Shown here in pieces: positions 43,989 to 54,219 of a stretch of DNA of 64,000 nucleotides. Origin of the DNA: Gongronella butleri. Taxonomy: Eukaryota; Mucoromycota; Mucoromycetes; Mucorales; Cunninghamellaceae. Position numbers and translations under genes: made by a program. Where the stretch lies: assembly GCA_025201375.1 (NCBI GenBank), contig JAIWZP010000042.1:1-64000 (forward strand), written 5' to 3'. The stretch's first letter is position 1, and every line of letters starts with the position of its first letter. The notes beneath the pieces were generated by a model, which did not search any database, was not told where the DNA came from, and was given only the letters and a program-made list of their open reading frames with translations.

Positions 43989-44599
43989 ACGCGTGCACGT
44001 GTCAGACGCGTCAAAAGTCGCGATTTCCTTCGTAACATGGTCGTAGTGCTCCTGCTGGTCAGCCAATCGATAGCAGCCTATTCTAATCCTTCAAATTAAA
44101 TAGTTACAATGGTTTCAAGGCAACTAGGGATTAAAATTAAACAACATAAATGAGAATTGTTATTTCAGATGCACCTGACGCGTGACGCGTATCACATGAT
44201 TATTTTACATTATTTGATCACAACACCGACGTGCTGCATGTAACATGAAATTGATTCATAGAATACAATCAGGCACCATTGAACTCGTCTCAGAAAAATT
44301 TGGAGATGGCGTTCATAATGTCACTTCATCTCCACAGGCCATTGTATACACGTGAGTACGCGTCGCGTCGCGTGACGCGTCAGGTACCCATTTTTTAGTC
44401 TATTTTAAAATCCGCTTGCTATAGTCATTTCATAATTTCATAGTCGTTTTTATACTTTTAAATCATTGTTCCTGCAAAATTTCATGTCGTTAGAGCCATT
44501 ATTGATCAATACAGCAGAGATTAAAGTGATTAAATTGACTCCTCGATCTCGCACTGCTGAGAAATGGCCAGGGGGGAACTTTTTTTTGTCCGGGTACTG
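43989..44599. mobile_element. truncated second copy of the fold-back element
   Basis: From its first bases after the 3' LTR this segment aligns with the inner end of the left arm, the spacer and the whole right arm of 35654-36659. Shared landmarks are CAAAAGTCGCGATTTCCTTCG, CACAGGCCATTGTATAC, CGCGTCGCGTCGCGTGACGC and the end GTCCGGGTACTG followed by TA at 44600-44601. It is more diverged (about 85% by eye) than the arms of the first copy are from each other. The left arm is missing, and it is not found on the other side of the LTR element either. Confidence 0.8.
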
Positions 44600-45378
44600 T
44601 ACAGTAGATGCAGCTTTTTTGTTGTCCCCCTGGTTGTTGTTACAGTAGGAAATCTGGAATAAAAATCACACGTCGAGCACTACAGTAGACTACATACTAC
44701 TACCGTACTGTTGTACAGTACAGTACTGCTGTCGAGCATATCGTCGTCATTACAGTAAAGATTTTGCTGCTGAAAAAGTGGATTTTTTCTGTGGTCAGTT
44801 TTGGCCATCCATCGGCAATGAAGAAGGTGATCTCGTTCGATAATCGATATGTACGTATGATAGACGGATATGATACAGTAGAGATTCAACAGGTGCTTTC
44901 GGCATGTTACTGTACTGTACTGTACAGTACTGTACGTCTGATACTGTAGGTACGTACAACATATGATATGATACGTATTCTCGTGCGTCAATGTCTTTTG
45001 AGTGATGGTCATGCTCGCCAATTTGTATTCCGAACGATAATAATAATATCATATCATATGTATGATAGTAATGATGGTTGTTGCACGTCGCTCGTGACGA
45101 CGTCGCACGTCGAGAAGCACTCATCAGGCTCAATGTTTGTTTGCTGTGGTGACTTGGAGCATTACAGCTTGATTTGTTTATTTGAGTAATTAGAACAAGA
45201 GGATGGGGGAATGATGCATTTAAAATGAATGGCAATGTAGTTTTAAAAGTAGTTTACAGAATGCAAGAAGAAGAGGGGCATGAGAAGGGGGTGTTTGGGG
45301 GGGGGTGAGAGATCTGAGGGTGAGACGACGGAGTCGTTTGTCGCGGTCTTTGTTTTTTTTTTTTTTTTTTTTTTTTTT
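44600..45378. other. TACAGTA/TACTGTA/GTAC-rich intergenic DNA
   Basis: Between about 44590 and 44960 the sequence holds a dense series of TACAGTA, TACTGTA and GTACAGTAC words, many overlapping and palindromic. The following part is AT-rich up to the HPP gene. ORFs here encode repeats of these words and are not genes. A G-run (GGGGGGGG) lies at 45297-45305 and a T run at 45352-45380. Confidence 0.5.
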
Positions 45379-46441
45379 TTAGTTCTGTGATCGCGCTAGT
45401 TTGGCATGAATGGCCTGCAATTGCGCCACGTCTTCAGGGGTCAGGGCGAGATTATCGGCAAACACTAGCGGGTGTGCTGGATCGATGACGATTCTGGCAT
45501 TTTTTCGTGGCATGGCGACGGTTGTGTCTTGTGTGCATACACTGAGGGACGAAGATGACGAGGTTGTGTCGTTGCCGTGGCGCTGCTGCTGATGTTGATG
45601 GTCGTCGACGGTCTGCGGCACGTCGATGTCGACGTCGACGACGACCTGCTCCATTTTGGCGTGGTGATGGTCGTCGTTGTGTGGCGAGGGCATTGGCACA
45701 ATGGTGGACATGGTGCTTGCCTGGATGGGCACGGGCAGCTTTTCGGGCGTCCACCAGTACGAGGGGTATTTTCGCTCGACGTTGTTGACGAGGCACGCGA
45801 CGACCAGCTGGACGGCGGCGGACATGGCGACAATGCCAATATAGTACCAGCGCATAGAGCGCACAGTGTTGTCGACCACAGCAATCAGCGCTGTCGCGCC
45901 GCCTGGCGGATGCACCGTCACCGTCAATTGCATGAGTACCAGCGTCAGTGCCATGGCCGTCGCGCCAACCACCCAGCGCACCGCTGCTTCTTGCTCAGGC
46001 GAGCTCCAATTCGTGGGTAGCTCCGTCAGCAGCACGCTCAAAATCACACCGGTCACGGCGCCAATGACGTGCCCACAGAAGCAATTGCGCGGCTGCGCCA
46101 ACGGCGCGTCAATCGTGCCATACAAAAGCACCGCCGATGCACCCTGCAATTTTTAAAAAAAAGGAAAACTTTTAAGTCACCCATTGTCTTTTTCCCCCTT
46201 TTTTTCTCTGTTTCTCTCAACTTACAAAGCTTGCAATGATCACTGGGGAATGGTATTGCTTTAGCTGGGGGCTGTAAGTGCCAATGATTTCCAACATGGC
46301 AATTCCCAGCCATGCCCCGAGAAACGACCAAAGACAAAGGCGCCATGTGGGTAGCTTTGGTGCAACCCATGACTTTGGGCGGTACCCTAGCCACCTTGAC
46401 AGGCTTAATGGCAACGCGGCCAGAGGATTGTGTATCAACAT
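45379..46441 (-). CDS. HPP-family integral membrane protein (2 exons)
   Basis: On the minus strand, exons are 46441-46226 and 46143-45379, phase 0, giving 326 residues. The HPP family (Pfam HPP) is defined by the HPPGGATALIA motif, seen here at about residue 145. Bacterial and plant members include transporters such as chloroplast nitrite carriers, so an anion transport role is possible but unproven for fungi. About five hydrophobic segments occur between residues 30 and 205 (SFLGAWLGIAMLEIIG, ASAVLLYG, VIGAVTGVILSVLL, ATAMALTLVLMQLTV, GIVAMSAAVQLVVACLV). The cytosolic C-terminal 120 residues are His/Asp/Gln- and Ser-rich. A TATATAT word lies 200 bp upstream. Confidence 0.88.
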
Positions 46442-46642
46442 TTTTTTTTTGCAAATTGGGTATATCTTTTGATCGAGTTTCAAGCGGATAGTTAAGCTTT
46501 GGATAGAAAGAGCAGAAATCGTTTATGCAAACGGGGTCCGCTTGATAAGATAGCTGGGGTCGAGTGAGGGAGATTAGATGCAAAAGCAAAAAAGGAGTGG
46601 GTAAAAAAAAAAAAAAAAAGTTTGGAGAAAAAAAAAATCAAA

Positions 46643-46650
46643 ATATATAT
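46643..46650 (-). promoter_or_regulatory. candidate TATA box of the HPP gene
   Basis: TATATAT on the minus strand lies about 200 bp upstream of the HPP start codon. Distance allows a short leader; the support is positional only. Confidence 0.35.
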
Positions 46651-46935
46651 GGCAGCTTTGCTCGCGGAGTTTCGCGTGTCGACCAACGATATTTGATGAT
46701 GAGTTGATTTTTGATGCGAATGACCTCATCCATTGGACGATCCAAAGCGCTGGGGTAGGGGCTGCCCGGCAAATCGTTGTTGCAGATCTTGGTGAGACAC
46801 ATAGCCTCCTTTATTTCCTTTTTTTTTTTTTTTTTTTATAGGAATTGGCTCGGTGGCGACGGATGAGTAATGCAACGTATGATCACGTAAGAAAACGACA
46901 GCAATTGTGCAGGTTTTTTTATTCCACTTGGTCGA

Positions 46936-49118
46936 TTAAGCCATGACGGGGGCTTGATGGCGCTTCTTGTTGCGGTGCTTTTTACGCGGGATCTTGGGCA
47001 ATCGATTAGGCTGAGCCGCGTCGGTGTGTTTGGCGTTCTCGTTGATCGCTGCATGACGACGCGTTTCCTTTTCCCATTGCTGTTGGCGATGGCGGTCCAG
47101 CTGATCCAGCAGGTGCTCGGCTTTTTGGACAATGGCTCTGCGGCGCGAGCGGATTTCCGGGTCCCCATCTGATAAGATGTTATCTAGTTGGAGCAAGACA
47201 CGTGTGATGTCGTCCTCGTACTTTAAAAATAGGCGATTGTCCGGGGTGTTTCCGTCCAAAAACAGGTTTCCTTGGTTGTTGACCTGGAAGGTGAGCGGCA
47301 CGGCCAGTGCCTTGTCGTGGGTGTCGCGCTCGAGATGATCCAGCTGCTGCTCCATCTTGTCAAGCTGCTGCAGGCGCGGATCATCCTTTTTGGCGCCCTG
47401 ATGAGGGGCTTTTGCTGGTGGTGCGACAATGGGTGGCGAATCATCGTCTTTTCCTGGGTCCTCCTTTTGTTGCTGCGCAGAAGCCTGCCCAGGCGCTGGC
47501 GTCGGTGCTTCGGCAAGTTCGCGCAGGGCATCTTGCAAAGACGTGACGTGATCGGGGAGAAAAGGGCCATCTTGGTCATCCTCGTCGTCGTCGTCACTGT
47601 CCATTTCTTTCGTTTCTTCCGCTTCTTGCATGGCCTGCTGGCGCTCGGCTTCCAATTGCTGTTGGCGTGCCTTTTCTTGTTGTTCTAGAGCAAGTCGACG
47701 TTGCTGCTCCGCCTCTTGTTGCTGTCGTTGCCATTGGACACGCCGCTGATGCTCGGCTTCCGCTTTTTGTTCTTGTTCGACGCGTCGCTGGCGCTCCAAT
47801 TCTGCCGTTTCTTGTTCGATGCGTCGCTGGCGCTCCATTTCTGCCTTTTGTTCTTGTTCGACGCGTCGCTTGCGCTCCATTTCTGCTTTTTCTTGTTCGA
47901 CGCGTCGCTGGTGCTCCATTTCTGCTTTTTCTTGGATTCGTTGCTGCTGACGCGCCACTTCGGCTTGCTGTTGTTGCTGGAGGCGCAGCTGATGCGCGGC
48001 TTCTTTCTGTTCTTGCAGGATTCGCCTTTCTTGCCTCTCAGCCTCGGCTTTTTGCTGCTCCATGAGGCGACGCTGGCGTTCGGCCTCGGCTTGTTGCTTC
48101 CTGTGTTGATCCATGACACGTTCGCGCTCGGCAACTTGTGCGTGGCGGTCAATTGTGGGCTCGGATCGCGTTTTCTCGGCTTTCTCCTGTTTTTTCTCGC
48201 TTTCCGAGCTGGATGGCTGCTGTTGCTGTTGCTGCTGTTGCTGTTGTTGCTGTTGCTGCTGCTGCTCTTGAAGCAAAGGAAGTAGCCCTTGGAATGTCTT
48301 GATGTCGTCATCGGCTTGGTGTGGCGTCACCTCGCGGTACACAGGCTCGTACATTTCGTCCTCTGGGCGCACATGCTGACGATCAAAGATCAGCCGAAGC
48401 AAATCGTTCAATTGCTGCGATTGATAGTCGTCATAGTCGTCGGAATCGTCCTTGTCGTCCTTTTCGGCCCTGGACGCGTCGGGCTGGCCGTCTGTTGCGG
48501 CCAAATGGTCGAATTTCGCTTCCAGTGGCGTATTTTGAGAGTCACTCGAGATCGATTGGCGCCTGTGCTCTTGGTACTGATCGAACGCGTGCTGAGCACG
48601 TTGTTGTTCCCACGCAGACAATAGACACGCACGGTCAAAGCCCTCGCATTGCTGCTGATGCCGCATAACGATGCGCTCCAATTGCAACGCGCGTTGGCGT
48701 CGATACTCCATCTTGAACAAACGCAGCACATGGAGCGCAGACAACATGCGTTGCTGGGCGTGCACACGGCGCGCCTCTTCTTCTTCTTCTTGCTGCTGCA
48801 GGTGGTCAAGCATGTATTCCACTAACGCTTGGAGTTGCACATAATCATCCAGCGTCAGGCGGCGCTGTAGCTGCCGAGGCACGGGCCGGACAATGATGTG
48901 TGCCGTACACTCTGAACTGTCAATAAGCATTAATCACAAAAAGGTCAAAAAAATTGGGGGTGACCAAGCAAAAAAAAAAAAAAAACCAAGAAAAAAAAAA
49001 GGTTGCTGCAAGAAGACAAGAGAAAAAGATGCCGTGTAACCCGCCATTTGTTCTTTCCATGGATCTGAAACACGGTCTCTGTGCCATGTTCCAAGCCCAT
49101 GTCAAAGCGAGTTGACAT
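46936..49118 (-). CDS. BAG-domain co-chaperone-like protein (2 exons; first exon proposed)
   Basis: The main exon (48909-46936) encodes about 657 residues. A proposed first exon (49118-49041, starting MSTRFDMGLEHG) joins in phase 0 with a GTTACA donor and TTCAGAG acceptor, giving 683 residues. If this is wrong, an in-frame ATG at 48930 is the alternative start. The region around residues 560-650 (KYEDDITRVLLQLDNI...DPEIRSRRRAIVQKAEHLLDQLD) matches a BAG domain, which binds the Hsp70 ATPase domain and promotes nucleotide exchange. Before it is a very long Glu/Gln/Arg-rich coiled coil with EQ(K)AEMERQRR-type repeats and a pure Gln run. The C-terminus is Lys/Arg-rich. A scaffold co-chaperone role is inferred. 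Confidence 0.78.
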
Positions 49119-50036
49119 TTGAAAAAAAAATAAAAAAGCAATGACAGTTGCTGCAAACAAGAAAAAAGCTTGGTATTTGGGCTTTTTTGTTGTTTTTGCG
49201 CCAATGTGGTCGCCGCCCTTTTTCGACATTTTGGCAAATGAAAGGCATTGAGTTTGGGTTCGGGGGCAACGTTGGAAGGAAGGAATTGACCCTGAGATGT
49301 GGGTGCAAACAGGTTTTTTTTTGTGAATCATGCAGTGAGTGATGTTTAAATCAAGCGGCGCTCCATGATTGGACCTTTGAACGAAATCCAAAGGCGCGGG
49401 TGGGACCCGGCGGGCACCAAAAGAGGCTATTTCCCTTTTTCATGTGCCGCCGCATAATAAAAAATGGAAAAAATAATAAAAAACAGCAACAATTTGGGTT
49501 TTGGGCCCTTTGGCACCTTGGATGCGCGCCAATTTTTTTTAAATCATGTTTCTCCTTGGCGCGGTTGCATTAACGTGACGAACTTGGTTTCAAGAATGTA
49601 GGGTGGGCAATGGGTGAACGAGAAGCTCGTTTTATGCGCTCGATTTGTTTTCATTCGCTGATTAGGTTGGTAAAAGGTTGCAGCGAAAAGCTTCCGATAT
49701 CCATTTTCGGCCACGGAAAACGAAGACACAAAGTAGAAAGAGGGGGGGGGCGGAGGCCGGCAATGGGTTATCTGAGCCACAAGGAGACCCCCATCGAAAT
49801 GCATTGGGCAAAGATGCCAGGACCAAGCGGCACGCCGGGTTGCCGCCACAATCGGCTCCCCACCCCCCCATCGCTAACAAGCGCATATTCTGGACAGCCG
49901 CGTTGCAAATTGCCCAGGATCACGAATGCAATCAGGTGATCCGGCAGGGGAAAAGGCATTAAAAGTAGAGATGACCACGAAAAAGCCGTCCAATGCACTT
50001 GTTGACTATGATGCAATATGCGCCTGTGTGCTCATG

Positions 50037-50098
50037 AGCGTGAGCGCGTGTGTGCAAGTGTGAGTGTTAGTGTGTGTGTGTGTTTTGGGTGTGTGTGC
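50037..50098. repeat. GT-rich microsatellite
   Basis: An imperfect (GT)n tract of about 60 bases. A similar tract is at 51325-51380. Confidence 0.85.
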
Positions 50099-51324
50099 AA
50101 GGGAAGTTGATCTCACAGGCTTTTTCCAATCTGTTTTCGCCGCCATAGCCTTCCCCAAATGGAGTAATTGTAGGACAAAGCAGCGTCTCATTGTTGGTCC
50201 ACTCCCTTGAAAACAAAAAAAAAAAAGAACCTCATTTAAAAACACGAAAGAGCAAATCGATTGGCATTCCAATCCCGTCCAATTCCAAAAAGCAACCACA
50301 AAAAGGCGATCATCAGGCCGTGCCACCGATTCAAGACGCGTGTCAATGGCCTACGATGGACCGCGTCGTGGTGTTTCCTCGTGCCCATTTGTGAGGTATT
50401 TAAGCAGACGGCGCAAGTTGAGGCGGAAGACACGCATGTCGCTCCAAAGGAAAAAAAGGGGGGGGACCCATGATAGAGCCAGCGTTTTAGGTTGACCGGC
50501 CGCCCACTTGGCTGAGAGCAATGTGACCCCATTGAGCATTTGCGCATAATTTGGGAGAGGGGGGGCGCGCTGAATCAGACGCAGGCGGCAACACCGATTG
50601 GACCACCCTTTCAGGGTCAAAAGGACGAAATGGCAATGTGAGGAAGGTGGGACAAGCTTTGTCCTGATGCGGATGCCACTTTTTATTTTCTGGGCTGCAG
50701 AAGTCCCACAAGGCACAAAGAGGAAGGTTCGAAAGCCAGGGGGAACAAAAAAAAAAGGGAGACGCGGAGAGAGGGGGGGGAGAGGAAGAGCGAGCACATG
50801 GAAAATAGAAAAAAAATGGGCCAGCCTGCGTTTCACGTCTGGGAAAGCGGCATTTTGGGGGGTGGGGATGAGAATGGGCTAAAATGGGCGGTGAGATTAA
50901 GATGTGTCTTTTTTTCTAGTGAGGAAAGCATTCTAGCTTATTTTTTTTCGCTTTTGTTTGGGCATTCTTGGGGAAAGGGCGCCAATTTTTTTTTATACAC
51001 ACCCACGGTTCAAAAGGCAATGAGAGGGATTGCGTGGAACGTCTTTTGCCGTGCAACAAAGAAGAATGACAGGCACCATAGGGGATGGCTGATGCATTAA
51101 AGTTATTTTTCAGGGGGTTCTCAGAGGAACCATGGTTTGGGCTGGGTGCGCGAAAACAAAGAGTATCAAAGCAGATTTTATTTTGCAACAACACCATAAA
51201 ACTATGTATAAATCACTAATTTATGGAACAAAAAATATGGACAGAAAAAAAACACGAAGAGTGAGGGGAATTGGGCGCATGGATGGAGGCATCCATCCAG
51301 AAAAAAAAAATAAGGAATGAGGGG

Positions 51325-51380
51325 CCTAGTGTGTATATGTGTGTGAGTGCGTGTGAGTGTGTGTGTGTGTGTGTGGGCTA
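51325..51380. repeat. GT-rich microsatellite
   Basis: An imperfect (GT)n tract with a pure core near 51358-51374, downstream of the WOPR gene. Confidence 0.85.
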
Positions 51381-51704
51381 TTTGTGGGAATGAGGAAAAA
51401 AAAAACGACGGACAAGCATAGTCAAAAAGGAAAGGGGATCAGTGTGGGCATAAACAGCGACGACGTGTAAGGTTCAAGGGGGTAATAATGAGCTGATGGT
51501 ACAGAAAAGAGCGAGCGAGCGAGCGACAGGCAAGCAAGAATGGCCAAGTCAAAAAAATAGCAAAATAAGGGGTGGTTGCACTAGATCAGAGGGTCGACGG
51601 AGGGGGGTCTTTTTGTCACAGGTTGGCCAAGACGTTGATGGATTGTAGGGCATGCATTGGAGCGGGGAGGGGAAGGGGCGGCGCAATTCCTTGTTTTTGG
51701 GTTT

Positions 51705-52673
51705 TTATATCCGCAATTGCGTCTTGAGTGCTTCCAATTGCCTATTGTCCTCGGGTTGCAAGATGTACAATGTCGATGATGTTGCTGGGGTCTTGAAATG
51801 GGACATTGGGGGCAGCAGTGTCTGTGGCGCGTGATGGGGAGAGGGGGGCGTGGCCATGGGAGGTGCATGGTGCGCGTACGTATGGCTGCTATTGCCTGTG
51901 CTATTTGTGGACGCGGAATGGGGCGAAAAGATATCATCATCGGAACAGACCGACACGGGCGACGACGATAGTGATGGCGGATGATGGCGATGGAAGCCAT
52001 TGGACGCGTTTTGAGCAGGATATGCGTTGTTTGAAGGATATGGCTGGTGTTGAACGGGCATTGGTGGCGGGGAATGCGCTCGATAGGCGCGTGCATGCTC
52101 GGAATGGGAGGGTGACGATGCTGGCGACGAGGAAGACGCGCCTGCGGCTGCGGATGCGCTCATGAGCAGATGTAGCGTCGCAGAATGGCCGCCACTGGTG
52201 TCCAATGGGTTCAATTCCGGGTACACGCCCTTTGGGATGGTAATGTGTGCAAAGGCGGGATCCTCGGAAGGTGTGCGCAGGTGGCCCGCGGCAATGTCAG
52301 CCTTGGTATAATAGGAAATCAGGTGCATCTTTTGGTTGCTGCTCGTGCAGATGGAAAAGCTTTGCTTGATCAGGCCGTTGGGCTTGTACGAACAATTGTC
52401 CTTGCCATCCCTGCGTGGCCGCCGCTTGGTGTCCAATTCTCGATAAGTCAGAAAGCTGCCCAGCACGCGGCTCGGCGACCATGTGCGTCCATCCGTCCAT
52501 CGACACATGCCCGCCTCGCCCTCGTCAAAAGCAAAAACAGACCCTGATTTGATCTTGCTGCGCTCTCGAGAACATAGCCGCCGCTTGACACGCTTGAGCT
52601 CGCCGAGGCGGCATGCCTCAAACAGAAGGAGAGCATCCTTGGTCGTCTTGATGTGGCCAGAAAAGGTCTCCAT
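51705..52673 (-). CDS. Gti1/Pac2-family WOPR transcription factor, single exon
   Basis: The 322-residue frame begins METFSGHIKTTKDALLLFEACR, the start of the WOPRa box (about 1-75; RVKRRLCSRERSKIKSGSVF, RWTDGRTWSPSR, GSFLTYREL). The second box (about 100-130; LIKQSFSI...MHLISYYTKADI) completes the WOPR DNA-binding domain found in Gti1, Pac2, Wor1, Ryp1 and Mit1. These regulators control morphological switching, dimorphism, sporulation or virulence in other fungi. The C-terminal 190 residues are Ser/Pro/His-rich and low-complexity. A 1.5 kb intergenic region upstream with a long C/T-rich leader (on the minus strand) fits the complex promoters of this family. Target genes cannot be inferred here. 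Confidence 0.92.
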   Translation of the reverse strand: METFSGHIKTTKDALLLFEACRLGELKRVKRRLCSRERSKIKSGSVFAFDEGEAGMCRWTDGRTWSPSRVLGSFLTYRELDTKRRPRRDGKDNCSYKPNGLIKQSFSICTSSNQKMHLISYYTKADIAAGHLRTPSEDPAFAHITIPKGVYPELNPLDTSGGHSATLHLLMSASAAAGASSSSPASSPSHSEHARAYRAHSPPPMPVQHQPYPSNNAYPAQNASNGFHRHHPPSLSSSPVSVCSDDDIFSPHSASTNSTGNSSHTYAHHAPPMATPPSPHHAPQTLLPPMSHFKTPATSSTLYILQPEDNRQLEALKTQLRI

Positions 52674-54219
52674 GGTGTCGTAGAATGAAAAAAGGTGATC
52701 AATGCGTCAAAAACAGAATAAAAAAGTGAAACAGGGCAGATACAGACAGGGTGGGTGAGACAAGAGTGACAAAGAGAAAAGAGGAAAGGGGGTGGGAAGA
52801 AAAAGAAAAAAAAAAGGCAAAGCGCGATCGCAGTCAATTGGAGAACGTAAAGAAAAGAACAAAAAAAAAAGAGGAATTGGGGCGTGTGTGTCGACTGAGG
52901 GATATATACTTTTGGTGTAGGCACGACGCGAATCTTTTTTGCTGGAATGCGAGGTGCGCAAAGGTGAAGGGAAATGGACGTAAAAAAAAAAATTAAGAAG
53001 CGAGAAAGAAGGAAGAGAGCACTGAAAATAGAAATGCAGGCGTTTAAATTCCAATTTTTTTTTAGGATGATCAAGGAGTGGGGGGTGTAAGAGGGGAGGT
53101 CAGGGTAAAAAAGAAAAATAGAAAGGGGGGAGAGAGAGTAGAGAGAGTGGGTAAAGGCAAAAGGCACAAAGTCGGAGCAAAACCCGAAAAAATAAGCTTT
53201 GCAGAGTGCAGCCAATGACGGATCAGTGCTTCCGTGAAAAAAAAGAAATCACAACAAAAACAATGAATGACATGAGGAAAAAGTGGGGGGGGGGAGATGG
53301 CCAAGGAGCGAGGTCAATTGGGGATGCGTCGCCCTAAAACGTCGAACAAAAAACGCGGCACATGAGCCACAGCCAAGCAAAAAAAAAAAAACAGAGCCCA
53401 TGGCGCGTCAATTACATTTTGATGAATTGATGAGGAATGAGTGACGCGTCGAGGCAAGCCTTGAACGTGAGGTAGGAGAAATAAAAAAAAGGGAGTGGAA
53501 GGGGTCATTTTAGCACGCTTTTATGCTCACTTGACACGTAAAGGGCAAACACATTAATGAATAGATCGAGATCGCAATAAGGTTTATGCTTGATTTTCCG
53601 TTTCTGCTGCCCTGCCACCCCCACCACCCCCCTTTTTTTTTCTTGCCCTTGCAACAAGACACTCCGCATGGCCGTCATTGGTTCTCCGCGGGTGCGCAAT
53701 GCAGCCGTTTTGAGCATTCAATGACACAAATAGAGCAAGAAATGAGGGCTACGAAAGAAAATTAGAGTGTAGAACCTAGGTTTTAGACTTTTACAATAGG
53801 ACTTTTTACATATAAAATACGGGCTAAAAAAAAAAATGAAGAGGGGGAAATGATAGACGGTGGGTCCAGGCCCCCTCTATTTTATTTTTCCTTTGAAAAA
53901 AAAAGAGTTGGGTATGACATGCTGCTGATAGGATCCAATTGGGTCGTGTTCACATAAATAAAAAAAAGAAGCTATGCTTTTCAGGAACGCCTTTTTTACT
54001 TGGTAATGGGCCTCCCACACGTGTGAGTCTGAATAATAAAAAAAAACAGAGGTGGAAGGTGACAATGGGCTGATCACAAGGGGTGCAAGCCTTTTTTTTA
54101 TATGGGTTTTTGCGAGGGGCTAAAGATTGCGCCAAATATTTACTCTAAAAGTCGTGCGTTTAAAAAAGACATGTCTACCAAAAAGGGAAGCAAAATATGG
54201 GGTTGGGACCAGAATAAGC
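52674..54219. other. 1.5 kb upstream region of the WOPR gene
   Basis: The minus strand is pyrimidine-rich from 52680 to about 53120, likely the WOPR leader. A GGGGGGG run is at 53285-53292 and a C-rich block at 53615-53635. No supported gene. Minus-strand frames at 52448-53215 extend the WOPR leader in another frame and are low-complexity. Confidence 0.4.

Larger units (their letters stand above)
49119..51704. other. 2.6 kb intergenic region, no gene recognised
   Basis: It contains G-runs (49741-49750, 50458-50466, 50773-50782), GT microsatellites near 50040-50098 and 51325-51380, and many short open frames without motifs. Minus-strand frames at 49544-50016 and 50236-50836 were considered and not accepted. 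It probably holds the 3' end of the WOPR gene and the BAG gene promoter. Confidence 0.4.

Noticed and set aside
44680..45235. Minus-strand open frames in the TACAGTA-rich region
   Set aside because: They encode the repeated heptamer word and have no domain features.
49544..50016. Three overlapping minus-strand frames between BAG and WOPR genes
   Set aside because: No motif, no consistent splicing and no initiation context; composition is that of G/C-rich intergenic DNA.
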